A stretch of 64,000 bases of DNA from Herbaspirillum sp. LeCh32-8 (GCF_017814915.1 NZ_JAGIPZ010000005.1:62001-126000); one strand, 5' to 3'. Positions 9,344 through 17,680 are shown, numbered from the stretch's first letter. Translations and numbers: made by a program. The notes: generated by a model from the sequence alone, not told the origin.

Positions 9344-10229
9344 GGCGCACCTCGCGGTCGAACAGGCCGTAGGGCTTGAACAGCAGCGCCAGCAGCAGGA
9401 TCAGGAAAGAAGCGGCGCTGATGTAGGCCACCGGCAGGAACGCCACCGGCTTGCCGAACATCCAGCCGAAGTTCAGGTTGGTGACCATGGTCTCGGTCAG
9501 CGCGATCAGGAAGGCGCCGGCCACCGCGCCCAGCGGATTGCCCAGCCCGCCCAGGATGGCGGCGGCGAACACCGGCAGCAACATGTCGTAGCCCAGGTTC
9601 ACATGGGCGCCGCTGGTCATGGCCAGCATGCTGCCGCCCAATGCGGCCAGCGCGCCGCTGCTGAAGTTGACCAGGCGCGTGATGCTTTCCGCATTCAGGC
9701 CGGAGGCGGCAGCCAGCGCGCGGTTGCTGGAGAGCGCGCGCATCGCGCGGCCGGTGCGGGTGTAGAACAGCAGGCCGGCGAACAGCGCCAGCAGCGCCAC
9801 GGTGGTGGCCAGCGCATACAGCTGGGTCCAGCCGATGCGCACCTCGCCGATTACCAGCGGCGCCGCCAGCGGCAACTTGTACATCAGCGGGAAGGAGCCG
9901 GCCGCGCCGAGCGTGACGGCCACCACCAGCATGGCCAGCGCGAGCGAGCCGATCATGGTGATGGCCGGGCCCGAGCGCAGCAGGCGGCGAAACACCAGCA
10001 GGTGCATCAGCAGCGTGAGCACGCCGGTGACGCCGCAGGAGACGGCGATGGCAAGCACCATCGGCAGCCCGAGGCTGTGGAAAAGATAGGTCAGGTAAGC
10101 GCCCAGCATCGCGTATTGCACATGCGCGATGTTGGGAAACTTCACCAGTCCGTACACCATGGACAAACCCAGCGCCACCAGCGCCAGGTCCGAGGTGCGG
10201 ACCAGTGTGTCGATCAGGAATTGGAACAT
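9336..10229 (-). CDS. livH: Branched-chain amino acid-type ABC transporter permease LivH
   Basis: Permease of 297 residues. ATG 10229 is preferred over upstream in-frame codons because CGGAG lies about seven bases before it and the protein then begins directly with the first membrane helix. The family landmarks ALGLSMVYGLVKFPNIAH (about 18-35) and AAILGGLGNPLGAVAGAFLIAL near 230-250 are present. A 10-bp stem-loop separates it from the binding-protein gene upstream. Confidence 0.9.
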   Translation of the reverse strand: MFQFLIDTLVRTSDLALVALGLSMVYGLVKFPNIAHVQYAMLGAYLTYLFHSLGLPMVLAIAVSCGVTGVLTLLMHLLVFRRLLRSGPAITMIGSLALAMLVVAVTLGAAGSFPLMYKLPLAAPLVIGEVRIGWTQLYALATTVALLALFAGLLFYTRTGRAMRALSSNRALAAASGLNAESITRLVNFSSGALAALGGSMLAMTSGAHVNLGYDMLLPVFAAAILGGLGNPLGAVAGAFLIALTETMVTNLNFGWMFGKPVAFLPVAYISAASFLILLLALLFKPYGLFDREVRRV

Positions 10230-10254
10230 CGGGAACTCCGGGAGGATACATACG

Positions 10255-10279
10255 GAGCCGCGCCATGCCGGCGCGGCTC
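10255..10279 (-). other. Intercistronic stem-loop between livK and livH
   Basis: GAGCCGCGCC (10255-10264) pairs perfectly with GGCGCGGCTC (10270-10279) around a 5-nt loop. No T-tract follows on either strand, so it is more likely an mRNA 3'-end protector or partial attenuator that lets the binding protein be made in excess over the membrane subunits. Confidence 0.5.
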
Positions 10280-10319
10280 GCTGCGGCAAACCTTGGCGGG
10301 ACGCATCCCGCATCGGGCC

Positions 10320-11420
10320 TTACCTTGGGACGACCTTGCCGTCGTACTTCAACTTGGCATACGGCGGGTTCTGGCGTTGGCGGTCCTGGTCGAAGGTGAT
10401 CGCGCCGGTGACGCCGGCGTAGTTCTTGCCGATTTCCTTGAGCGCGGCCTGCACGTCGGCCGGCTTGGTCGACCTGGCCTTGTTGATGGCGGCCGCGGTC
10501 ATCAGCACGGCGTCATAGGCGTAGCCGGTGTAGGAGGTCTTCATGCCTTCCTTGTAGCGGGCGCGGAAGGCGTCGGCATAGGCGCGGCCGGCCGGGCCGT
10601 CGACCGATCCCACTTCCATGCCGAGCTGACCGTTGGCGATCTCGGCCGGCGTGTCGGACAAACACATCGACAGCAGGATGCCGTACCACGGGGTCTTGCG
10701 CAGGCCCAGCTCGAAGGCTTCACGGTTGATGATGGCCGACTCCTGGCCGTAGGCGGTGTAGACGTAGGCGTCAGGCGCGCTGCGGGCGATCTGTTGCAAC
10801 TCGCGGCGATAGGTCGACTGGCCGGCGGTGTACAGCACCTCGGTCACGACCTGGCCGCCCAGCTTCTCGAACTCTTCCTTGAAGCCATGCGACACGCCTT
10901 GGCCGTAGGCGTTGTTGGGCGCGATCACGGCGACCTTGCGATAGCCCAGCGCCCAGGTGTCAGCGGCGGAGAACTTGTTGCCGAAGTTTTCCAGGCCGAT
11001 CAGGTTGAAGGAGGTCGCGCCGATGTCGCGGATCTTCACGCTGGTGCTGGCGATGTTGATGTGGGTGACGCCTTCCTTGACCAGATACTGGCCCAGCGGG
11101 ATGCTGATGCCCGACGAGTATTCGCCGATCACCACCGGCACCTTGTCCACCGACACCAGCTTGCGCGCCGCGTTCAGGGCCGTGGTCGGGTTGCCGCCCG
11201 AGTCTTCCACGATCACCGAGAACTTCTTGCCCAGCACGCCGCCCTGGCTGTTGACCTTCTCCACTGCGAGGTCGACTGCGCGGCGCACGTCCTCGCCCAC
11301 GGTGGCGTTGGCCCCGGTCAGCGACAGCACGGCGCCCATCTGCACCGTCTCCTGCGCCGCGACGCCCCACGCGGCGGCGCACAGCGCCGCGCCCACGATT
11401 GCCTTCATCTTCAACATCAT
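10320..11420 (-). CDS. livK: Periplasmic amino acid-binding protein of Liv-type ABC transporter
   Basis: Type I periplasmic binding protein, 366 residues, secreted through a signal peptide that ends near WGVAAQ (about residues 1-22). The ligand-binding region carries the family motif LTGANATVGEDVRRAVDLAVEKVN. The start at 11420 is set by AAAGGAG five bases upstream; the longer frame to 11552 has no ribosome site and no signal sequence. It is the promoter-proximal gene of livKHMGF. The ligand is uncertain; the neighbouring glutamate-semialdehyde dehydrogenase suggests proline, hydroxyproline, ornithine or a related amino acid, but this is only contextual. Confidence 0.88.
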   Translation of the reverse strand: MMLKMKAIVGAALCAAAWGVAAQETVQMGAVLSLTGANATVGEDVRRAVDLAVEKVNSQGGVLGKKFSVIVEDSGGNPTTALNAARKLVSVDKVPVVIGEYSSGISIPLGQYLVKEGVTHINIASTSVKIRDIGATSFNLIGLENFGNKFSAADTWALGYRKVAVIAPNNAYGQGVSHGFKEEFEKLGGQVVTEVLYTAGQSTYRRELQQIARSAPDAYVYTAYGQESAIINREAFELGLRKTPWYGILLSMCLSDTPAEIANGQLGMEVGSVDGPAGRAYADAFRARYKEGMKTSYTGYAYDAVLMTAAAINKARSTKPADVQAALKEIGKNYAGVTGAITFDQDRQRQNPPYAKLKYDGKVVPR

Positions 11421-11695
11421 GTTCACTCCTTTTTTAAGAAAAGCCGGCCCCCTGCGGCGTGTGCCGCATGGCTGGCTTCGATTCATGGAATCCGCGGGCG
11501 CTGATCCGCTAACCCGCGGTGGAGACGGAACTGCATTGCCGCCGCACACCAACGCGACGGCGCACTACGGACGATCAGGGCTGGCGCTGCACGGGACTCC
11601 CCTCCCTCACTGTCATCCTCTTGCCGCGTGCCTCCGGCTTGCGCCGATCTCCCTGAAGCACGCGGTCGCTTCTTCTTTCTTTTGGCTCGCCCGCG

Positions 11696-13315
11696 TCACT
11701 TCCCCATATACGGGTAGGTGTAGTCGGTCGGCGGCGTGGAAGTTTCCTTGACGGTGCGCGGCGACACCCAGCGCAGCAGGTTCAGCGCCGATCCGGCCTT
11801 GTCGTTGGTGCCGCTGCGGCGCGCCCCGCCGAATGGCTGCTGGCCGACCACCGCGCCGGTGGGCTTGTCGTTGATGTAGAAGTTGCCGGCGGCGAAGCGC
11901 AACGCCTGCTGCGCCTGCAGGATGGCCGCGCGGTCGGTGGCGAACACCGCGCCGGTCAGGGCATAGGGACTGGTGCCGTCGACCAGGCCGAGCACCTCGT
12001 CCCAATCGGCGTCCTGGTAGACATAGACCGACAGCACCGGGCCGAAGATCTCGTTTTGCATCAGGCCGTGTTGCGGATCCTTCACCTCGATGACGGTGGG
12101 CTCAATGAAATGGCCCACACGGTCGTCGCACTTGCCGCCGACCAGCACGTCGGCGTTGGCGTCTTCGCGGGCGCGGTAGATGTAGCCGCGGATGCGGTCG
12201 AAGGCGCGGCGGTCGATCACCGCGCCCATGAAGTTGCCGAAGTCGCAGACATCGCCCATCTTGATGGACTCCACCATCGCCACCAGGCGCGCCTTGACCT
12301 GCGGCCACAGCGAGGCCGGCACATAGGCGCGCGAGGCGGCGCTGCATTTTTGCCCCTGATATTCGAAGGCGCCGCGCAGCAGGCCCACGGCCAGCGCCTC
12401 GGCGTCAGCCGACGGGTGCGCCAGCACGAAGTCCTTGCCGCCGGTCTCGCCGACCAGGCGCGGGTAGGAGCGGTAGCGCGCGACGTTCCGGCCGACTTCG
12501 CTCCACATGGCGTCGAACACCGCGGTGGAGCCGGTGAAGTGCACGCCGGCCAGCGCCGGATGCGACAACGCCTGGTTGCTGATCTCGATCGGGTCGCCCG
12601 GCACGAAGTTGATCACGCCGCGCGGCAGGCCGGCCGCCTCCAGCAGCTCCAGGAACAAATAGTTGGACAGCGACGCGGTGGCGGCCGGCTTCCACAGCAC
12701 GGTGTTGCCCATCAGCGCCGGCGCGATGGCCAGGTTGCCGCCGATGGCGGTGAAATTGAACGGCGTGACGGCGTAGACGAAGCCTTCCAGCGGGCGGTAC
12801 TCGCTGCGGTTGCGCACGCCGGCCGAACTTTGCGGCTGCATGCGGGCGATCTCGTGGGCGAACTGCACGTTGAAGCGCAGGAAGTCGATCAGCTCGCAGG
12901 CCGAATCGATCTCCGCCTGGTAGGCGGTCTTGCTCTGGCCCAGCATGGTGGCCGCGTTCAGGCGCGCGCGCCAGGGCCCGGCCAGCAGGTCGGCGGCTTT
13001 CAGGAACACCGCCGAGCGTTCCTGCAGCGACCAGCTGCTCCATTCACGCTGCGCCGCCAGCGCGCCGTCGATGGCGGCCTGCACCGTCTTCTGGTCGGCG
13101 TGATGCAGGTTGGCCAGCACGCGCTCGTGCTCGTGCGGGGCGCGCACCGTACTGGCAGTGGCGCCGAACACCCGCTCGCCGTTGACGACGGCGGGAATGT
13201 CGCGGCAGATCTGCTTCTGAGCGGCCAGTTCGGCTTGCAGGGCGGCGCGCTCGGGGCTGCCGGGGGCGTAGTTGAGGACCGGCTCGTTGGCGGCCAATGG
13301 ATACGTCTCGATCAT
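11696..13315 (-). CDS. pruA: L-glutamate gamma-semialdehyde (P5C) dehydrogenase
   Basis: Stand-alone delta-1-pyrroline-5-carboxylate dehydrogenase of 539 residues from ATG 13315; it oxidises glutamate semialdehyde to glutamate with NAD. The sequence matches the PruA/RocA/ALDH4 branch: VTPFNFTAIGGNLA as cofactor site, VGETGGKDF with the general-base glutamate, and GQKCSAASRAYVP with the nucleophilic cysteine. An in-frame ATG at 13348 would lie inside a probable operator, so the shorter start is preferred. No proline dehydrogenase or PutA fusion is seen in the window. It faces a GntR regulator and shares its control region, and lies immediately upstream of livK on the same strand, so transport and oxidation are probably linked. 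Confidence 0.87.
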   Translation of the reverse strand: MIETYPLAANEPVLNYAPGSPERAALQAELAAQKQICRDIPAVVNGERVFGATASTVRAPHEHERVLANLHHADQKTVQAAIDGALAAQREWSSWSLQERSAVFLKAADLLAGPWRARLNAATMLGQSKTAYQAEIDSACELIDFLRFNVQFAHEIARMQPQSSAGVRNRSEYRPLEGFVYAVTPFNFTAIGGNLAIAPALMGNTVLWKPAATASLSNYLFLELLEAAGLPRGVINFVPGDPIEISNQALSHPALAGVHFTGSTAVFDAMWSEVGRNVARYRSYPRLVGETGGKDFVLAHPSADAEALAVGLLRGAFEYQGQKCSAASRAYVPASLWPQVKARLVAMVESIKMGDVCDFGNFMGAVIDRRAFDRIRGYIYRAREDANADVLVGGKCDDRVGHFIEPTVIEVKDPQHGLMQNEIFGPVLSVYVYQDADWDEVLGLVDGTSPYALTGAVFATDRAAILQAQQALRFAAGNFYINDKPTGAVVGQQPFGGARRSGTNDKAGSALNLLRWVSPRTVKETSTPPTDYTYPYMGK

Positions 13316-13337
13316 TATTTTATCCGATGATTTATTA

Positions 13338-13369
13338 ATTGGATCCAATGTTAAATAATTGGATCCAGT
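13338..13369. promoter_or_regulatory. Tandem GntR/FCD-type operators (ATTGGATCCAAT)
   Basis: A perfect 12-bp palindrome ATTGGATCCAAT at 13338-13349 is repeated as ATTGGATCCAGT at 13358-13369, centre to centre 20 bp, two helical turns on one face. It lies between pruA and the divergent GntR gene, 23-54 bp upstream of the pruA start. The same palindrome is the known operator of the GntR-family repressor VanR of Caulobacter. The adjacent regulator is therefore the best candidate ligand. Confidence 0.7.
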
Positions 13370-13405
13370 CTATCAGAGGAAAACTTGAGGCACAATAGGA
13401 GCTTT

Positions 13406-13422
13406 TGAGAACCACGTTCTCA
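13406..13422. promoter_or_regulatory. Perfect dyad TGAGAAC-CAC-GTTCTCA
   Basis: Seven-base arms separated by three bases, in the leader of the GntR gene about 140 bp before its start. It differs from the ATTGGATCCAAT sites, so it may bind a second regulator or fold in the transcript. No known family was assigned. Confidence 0.4.
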
Positions 13423-13563
13423 GATAATGCGAACGCTGTGAGAGACTGTTCACCGTCGGCATGACGGCCATGAGGCCGCATGCACGGCGTGCAGGACGCA
13501 CCGCTGCGATCGCGGGGCGCTTCCCGGTGAGCCCGGAATCAATTTCGATACAAGAATTCAGTC

Positions 13564-14268
13564 ATGCCTACGCAAGAAACCCGCGCCAAGACCACCGCCA
13601 AAGGGCTGCCGCAAATCATCCGCGATCAGCTACGCGGCGAAATCCTCAACGGCAGCATGCAGCCCGGCATCCAGCTGCGCCAGGACGCCCTGGCCGAACG
13701 CTTCAACACCAGCCGCCTGCCGGTGCGCGAGGCGCTGCGCCAGCTGGAGTCCGAGGGCCTGGTCACCTACCAGCGCAACCGCGGCGCGGTGGTGGCGGGC
13801 ATGGACGTGCACCAGCTGTGCGAGCTGATGGACATCCGCATTGCGCTGGAATGCCACGCCGCCAAGATCGCCGTGCCCAACATGGTCCAGCGCGACTTCG
13901 CCCACCTGCAGGAAATCCTCGACCTCTACAACGCCTCCGACTCGGTGGCCGAATGGGGCGAATACAATCGCCGCTTCCACCTGGCGCTGTGCGCGCCGGC
14001 CAACAACACCAAGCTGCGCCTGCTGATCGAGGAGTTCTGCCTGAACACCGACCGTTATCTGCACGAGATGATGTCGCAGGCGACCGGCAAGGAAGGCCCG
14101 CAGTCGGACCATTTCGAGATCCTGGAAGCCTGCAAGCAGCGTGATCCCGCCAAGGTGGCGGCGCTGCTGGAACGCCATATCCTGGAAACCAAGAACAACC
14201 TGCTGGCCACCGAGCGCATGAAGCGCGAGAACGCGGCCGCGGGCGAGGATGTGCGGGATGCGGCCTGA
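13564..14268 (+). CDS. GntR-family transcriptional regulator (FCD domain)
   Basis: DNA-binding regulator of 234 residues. The N-terminal winged HTH spans about 15-80 (LAERFNTSRLPVREALRQLESEGLV is the recognition segment), followed by an all-helical FCD effector domain with metal-ligand-type residues (the D/H pattern in MDIRIALECHAAKIA and the late H of LERHILETK). Transcribed away from pruA, with ATTGGATCCAAT-like operators in the shared region, it probably represses pruA and perhaps the liv operon, responding to the amino acid or a breakdown product. The ATG at 13564 lacks a strong ribosome site. Confidence 0.87.
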   Translation: MPTQETRAKTTAKGLPQIIRDQLRGEILNGSMQPGIQLRQDALAERFNTSRLPVREALRQLESEGLVTYQRNRGAVVAGMDVHQLCELMDIRIALECHAAKIAVPNMVQRDFAHLQEILDLYNASDSVAEWGEYNRRFHLALCAPANNTKLRLLIEEFCLNTDRYLHEMMSQATGKEGPQSDHFEILEACKQRDPAKVAALLERHILETKNNLLATERMKRENAAAGEDVRDAA

Positions 14269-14296
14269 GGCGCAGCCACAATCCTGACGCGACAAT

Positions 14297-14327
14297 AAAA
14301 ACAGCCGGTCCATGACCGGCTGTTTTT
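14297..14327. terminator. Bidirectional Rho-independent terminator
   Basis: AAAAACAGCCGGT pairs over 13 bases with ACCGGCTGTTTTT around the loop CCATG. It lies between the GntR gene (+) and the convergent acetyltransferase gene (-) and has T-runs for both directions. Confidence 0.9.
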
Positions 14328-14365
14328 GTTTCTGCCTGCGCGCTCTCGATCGCCGCCAGGCGGGG

Positions 14366-14995
14366 TCAACGCCCCAACTTCGCCAGCAACCCCGCCCTCA
14401 CCTCCGGCCATTCGTCATCGATGATGGAAAAGCGCACCGAGTCGCGCTTGCGCCCGTCGGGCATGATGCGCTCGTGCCGCACGATCCCCTCCTGCTTCGC
14501 GCCGATGCGCAGGATCGCCGCGCGCGAGCGCTCGTTGAGGACATCGGTGGTGAACTGCACGCGCACGCACGCCATCTGCTCGAAGGCATGGCGCAGCAGC
14601 AGGAACTTGGCTTCGGTATTGGCGCCGCTGCGCTGGAAGGACAGCGACAGCCAGGTATGGCCGATCTCCAGCTTGCGGTTGGCGCGGTCGATCTTCCAGA
14701 AACGGGTGGTGCCGATGGGACGGCCGCAGGCGCGATCAACAATCAGGAAAGCCATCACGCGGCCGTCGGTATGTCCTTGCAAGGCGGTGGACAAATAATT
14801 GTCGACGTTTTGCTCGCCGGGCACCACGGTCAGCGTCATGTTCCAGAGCTCGCCATCGGCGGCGGCTTCCAGCAAGGCGTTGCGGTGGTCGGCGGCCAGC
14901 GGCCTGAGCTCGACGAGCTCACCGGTCAGCACCGGCAGTGGAGGAAGGGAAGCGGGCATCGGTTTTCGGTGTGGACAAGTCGGACGTTGCGTCAT
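14366..14995 (-). CDS. GNAT-family N-acetyltransferase (RimJ/RimL-like)
   Basis: Cytosolic acetyl-CoA-dependent acetyltransferase of 209 residues. The order LVELRPLAADH (first strand), GRPIGTTRFWKID, LEIGHTWLSLSFQRSGANTEAKFLLLRHAF (the acetyl-CoA-binding loop is degenerate, QRSGANTE) and VRVQFTTDVLNERSRAAILRIGAKQEG is typical of the RimJ/RimL group that acetylates amino groups of proteins or small amines. A shorter start exists at 14959. The gene is alone between a terminator and an exported hydrolase on the same strand, so no substrate is suggested by context. Confidence 0.8.
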   Translation of the reverse strand: MTQRPTCPHRKPMPASLPPLPVLTGELVELRPLAADHRNALLEAAADGELWNMTLTVVPGEQNVDNYLSTALQGHTDGRVMAFLIVDRACGRPIGTTRFWKIDRANRKLEIGHTWLSLSFQRSGANTEAKFLLLRHAFEQMACVRVQFTTDVLNERSRAAILRIGAKQEGIVRHERIMPDGRKRDSVRFSIIDDEWPEVRAGLLAKLGR

Positions 14996-15076
14996 GATGC
15001 CTCATCACGCATCTGCCCTCCACACACAGTTTGGCCCGCGGGAGGCCGCAACAGACGGCCCCCCCGAGGCGTCGCG

Positions 15077-16156
15077 TCAGCGCGCCGGCAGCGCCTTGAT
15101 GAACTGGTCCAGCTGCTGCGCGTAGAACTTCGCCATGCCGGTGGTGCCGTGGCCGCGCGTCTCGGCGCTGCCCGGGATCAGCATCAGGCCGGCATTGGGC
15201 ATGTCCTTCAGCAGCGCCTGCAGGATGCCGGTCTCGGGCGGGTTGCGCTCGTCGTCGGCGGAGTTGATCGCCAGCACCGGCACCTTGATGCGCGGCAGGC
15301 CCGGCATGGCGTTGTAGTCGGCCGACGAACCCCACTGGTAGATGAAGTCGTTGGCGTCCGCCGTCACCGGCGCGGCCAGTCGCTCGTCGACCAGCTTGTC
15401 GGCTTGCGCACGGGTGCCGGCAATGTGCTGGTAGGCCAGCGTGCCGCCGTTGGTGGCGAAGATGAACATGTTGTTGGCCAGGCGCAGCGACGGTGGCTGC
15501 GCGGTGTAGTTGCCGTTGTTCCAGGCCGGATCCTGTTTGATCGACTCCACCAGCATGCGCCGCATGATCCAGTTGCGGCTGGACATCTCGGTCGGCTGCG
15601 AAGCCATCGGCACCAGGCCGTCGGCAAAGCCCGGATACGTGCCGCCCCACAGCCAGGTCTGCATGCCGCCCATGGAGTTGCCGATGATCAGGCGCAGGTG
15701 CTTGATGCCCAGGCCTTCGGTCACCATGCGGTATTGCGCCAGCACCATGTCGGCGTAGTTGTATTGCGGGAAGGCCGCGCGCAGGCCGTCGGATGGCTTG
15801 GTCGACTTGCCCACGCCGATGCCGTCGGGAATCACGATGAAATACTTGCTGGCGTCCAGCGGCTGGCCCGGCCCGAACAGCTGGCCGCCGAAGTCCTTGG
15901 ACAACATCGCCTGCGCAGTCTGGTACGTGCCGTGCAGCACCAGCACCGCCGGATTGCTGCGTTCGCCGATGGTGACGTAGTGCAGACGCAGCTGCTCCAG
16001 CGACTGTCCGGTATGGAACACGAAGTTCGGCGCGACCCAGTCGCCCTCGACCGGGGACGGATGGTCGGCCGCCTGCGCAGAGGCGGCGCCCAGCACGATT
16101 GCAGCGCACGACAGCAACATGCCGGCAGCGCGCCGGCAATGGGAGAACAGGCTCAT
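15077..16156 (-). CDS. Exported alpha/beta hydrolase, MetX/homoserine acetyltransferase-like
   Basis: Secreted serine hydrolase of 359 residues. A signal peptide ends near AASAQAAD (about residue 30). The fold resembles the homoserine O-acetyltransferase group: HYVTIGERSNPAVLVLHGTYQTA, the nucleophile elbow GNSMGG (S161), a late aspartate in INSADDERNPPE and a histidine in RGHGT complete a catalytic triad. The periplasmic location argues against a biosynthetic MetX role; ester or lactone hydrolysis is more likely. ATG 16156 has AAGAAAG six bases upstream and is preferred over the ATG at 16162. Confidence 0.82.
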   Translation of the reverse strand: MSLFSHCRRAAGMLLSCAAIVLGAASAQAADHPSPVEGDWVAPNFVFHTGQSLEQLRLHYVTIGERSNPAVLVLHGTYQTAQAMLSKDFGGQLFGPGQPLDASKYFIVIPDGIGVGKSTKPSDGLRAAFPQYNYADMVLAQYRMVTEGLGIKHLRLIIGNSMGGMQTWLWGGTYPGFADGLVPMASQPTEMSSRNWIMRRMLVESIKQDPAWNNGNYTAQPPSLRLANNMFIFATNGGTLAYQHIAGTRAQADKLVDERLAAPVTADANDFIYQWGSSADYNAMPGLPRIKVPVLAINSADDERNPPETGILQALLKDMPNAGLMLIPGSAETRGHGTTGMAKFYAQQLDQFIKALPAR

Positions 16157-16408
16157 TGGCATCTTTCTTGTTGATACGGCATGGAGGGAAGCGCCATGGT
16201 AGCTGCGGCCACGGCGCGCGCAAAGTTGCGGCGCAACAGGGATTCTGGATGTAACAACTGTAAAAGATCGTGTTACAGAGCCGCTAAAAACAGATTTTTT
16301 TCTATTATCCGGGGTCTACGAAACAGCTGACCGCCGCCGCCCGAAAGCGGCCACGGCAGCCCCCTCATTCTAGGACAGCGCATCACCAGCCCGACAGGAA
16401 GAACAATC

Positions 16409-16624
16409 ATGAAAACACTGAACAAGATCACGGCCATTTCCCTTATCGCATTCACCCTGGCGGCGATGGGCGGCTGCAGCAACATGAGCCGCCGCGACAA
16501 GAACACCGCCGTCGGCGCCACCATCGGCGCGGTCGGCGGCGCCATCCTGACCGGCGGCAGCGGCATCGGCACCGCCGGCGGCGCAGCGGTGGGCGGCGTC
16601 ATCGGTCACCAGATCGGTCACTGA
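16409..16624 (+). CDS. Glycine-zipper lipoprotein, OsmB-like
   Basis: Small lipoprotein of 71 residues. The N-terminal signal ends at a lipobox-like AMGGC with Cys23 as the acylated residue and Ser at +2, which favours the outer membrane. The rest is a glycine zipper (GATIGAVGGAILTGGSGIGTAGGAAVGG, repeated small residues every four), a hairpin that inserts into or packs against membranes, as in OsmB and related stress proteins. It is a single gene with its own terminator, divergent from the exported hydrolase. Confidence 0.83.
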   Translation: MKTLNKITAISLIAFTLAAMGGCSNMSRRDKNTAVGATIGAVGGAILTGGSGIGTAGGAAVGGVIGHQIGH

Positions 16625-16648
16625 TCCTTCTCTTTCCGCGCAAACAAC

Positions 16649-16684
16649 AACGGGCCGCACGCATCGCGTGGCGGCCCGTTTGCT
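16649..16684 (+). terminator. Rho-independent terminator after the OsmB-like gene
   Basis: AACGGGCCGC (16649-16658) pairs with GCGGCCCGTT (16671-16680), extended by ACGC/GCGT inside, then TTGCTTTG. It lies between convergent genes and may also stop the SDR transcript. Confidence 0.75.
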
Positions 16685-16708
16685 TTGCAGCGCCCCGCGA
16701 ACGAAAAC

Positions 16709-17410
16709 TTAAACCGAGCGCATCAGGCCGCCGTCGACCTTGATGTTCTGGCCGGTGATGTAGGCGGCGCCCTCCGACGCCAGGAAGGCGATGGTCGCGG
16801 CCACTTCTTCGCTGGTGCCGTAACGCTGCATGGGCACGCTGGCCTGGCGCTCCTCGCGCTTGGGCAGGCTGTCGATCCAGCCGGGCAGCACGTTGTTGAT
16901 GCGGATGTTTTCCTTGGCATAGTTGTCGGCGAAGATCTTGGTGAACGACGCCAGGCCGGCGCGAAACACCGCCGAAGTCGGGAACATCTCGCTCGGCTCG
17001 AACACCCATGCAGTCGAGATATTGATGATGACGCCGCCGCCCTGCTTCTGCATAAGCGGCGTGACCAGGCGGGTCGGGCGGATCACGTTGAGCAGGTAGG
17101 TGTCCATGCCGCGGTGCCAGTCCTCGTCGGAAATCTCCAGGATCGGCGCGCGCGGGCCGTGGCCGGCGCTGTTGACCAGCACATCGACGCGGCCCCACTT
17201 TTGCACCGCCAGGTCCACCAGCTTCTTCAGGTCGTCCGGCGACTGGTTGGAACCGGTCACGCCGATGCCGCCCAGCTCCCTGGCCAGCGCCTCGCCGCGG
17301 CCGGAGGACGACAGGATGGCGACGTGAAAGCCGTCGGCCGCGAGGCGGCGTGCGGCGGCGGCGCCCATGCCGCTGCCGGCGGCGGTGATCAGGGCTACTT
17401 TGCTGGTCAT
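16709..17410 (-). CDS. SDR-family protein lacking the catalytic YxxxK residues
   Basis: Rossmann-fold protein of 233 residues related to FabG-like dehydrogenases. The nucleotide-binding motif TAAGSGMG (9-16), NSAG (80-83) and the catalytic-type serine in NIST (S132) are present. Where the family has Tyr-x-x-x-Lys this protein has Ser146 and Arg150 (TSAVFRAGL), so the proton donor and its lysine are both replaced. A distinct group of FabG-like SDRs with atypical active sites is known, so this may be a real subfamily with altered chemistry or a binding role. It is divergent from a PhyH dioxygenase and shares its control region. Confidence 0.82.
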   Translation of the reverse strand: MTSKVALITAAGSGMGAAAARRLAADGFHVAILSSSGRGEALARELGGIGVTGSNQSPDDLKKLVDLAVQKWGRVDVLVNSAGHGPRAPILEISDEDWHRGMDTYLLNVIRPTRLVTPLMQKQGGGVIINISTAWVFEPSEMFPTSAVFRAGLASFTKIFADNYAKENIRINNVLPGWIDSLPKREERQASVPMQRYGTSEEVAATIAFLASEGAAYITGQNIKVDGGLMRSV

Positions 17411-17450
17411 GCGAACTCCTTGTCTGCTTGTTGAATGGGCAAAACCTCCA

Positions 17451-17462
17451 TTCTAAACAGAA
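17451..17462. promoter_or_regulatory. Candidate operator half-site pair TTCT-N4-AGAA
   Basis: TTCTAAACAGAA, 41 bp upstream of the SDR start. It shares the outer TTCT/AGAA arms of the perfect palindrome at 17587-17600 with two bases less spacing, so it may be a weaker copy of the same operator. Confidence 0.35.
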
Positions 17463-17561
17463 CGCCCTGTTTCTTCCCGTCGGCACCGACCTCCCCCAAT
17501 GTGCGCGCCATGCCCGTCCCGGGCGCGTTTCGGCCGATTCGACCATGCCAGAAATTTGTGT

Positions 17562-17600
17562 TTGACAAAGCCGCGCACAGGCCGCATTCTGTATACAGAA
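17562..17600 (+). promoter_or_regulatory. Putative promoter with palindromic operator for the PhyH gene
   Basis: TTGACA at 17562-17567 is followed after 17 bases by CATTCT (17585-17590), a weak -10. The perfect 14-bp palindrome TTCTGTATACAGAA (17587-17600) overlaps the -10 and start-site region. TGTATACA-centred palindromes are common GntR-family operators. No GntR gene lies beside it, so the regulator would be encoded elsewhere. Confidence 0.5.
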
Positions 17601-17680
17601 CACGATAACAAGAAAACCAGCTCGCAAGACGCCGCCGGCGCCAGCCCACGGCAATCCAGCCATCAACAGAGGAGACAAGC

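Noticed and set aside
9303..11504. Open frame of over 700 codons on the plus strand opposite livH and livK
   Set aside because: Same pattern: no domain, repeats of Gln/His/Arg, and it runs opposite intact permease and receptor genes.
15077..16156. Biosynthetic homoserine O-acetyltransferase (metX)
   Set aside because: The protein has a signal peptide and stands away from metW or other methionine genes, so a periplasmic hydrolase is more likely.
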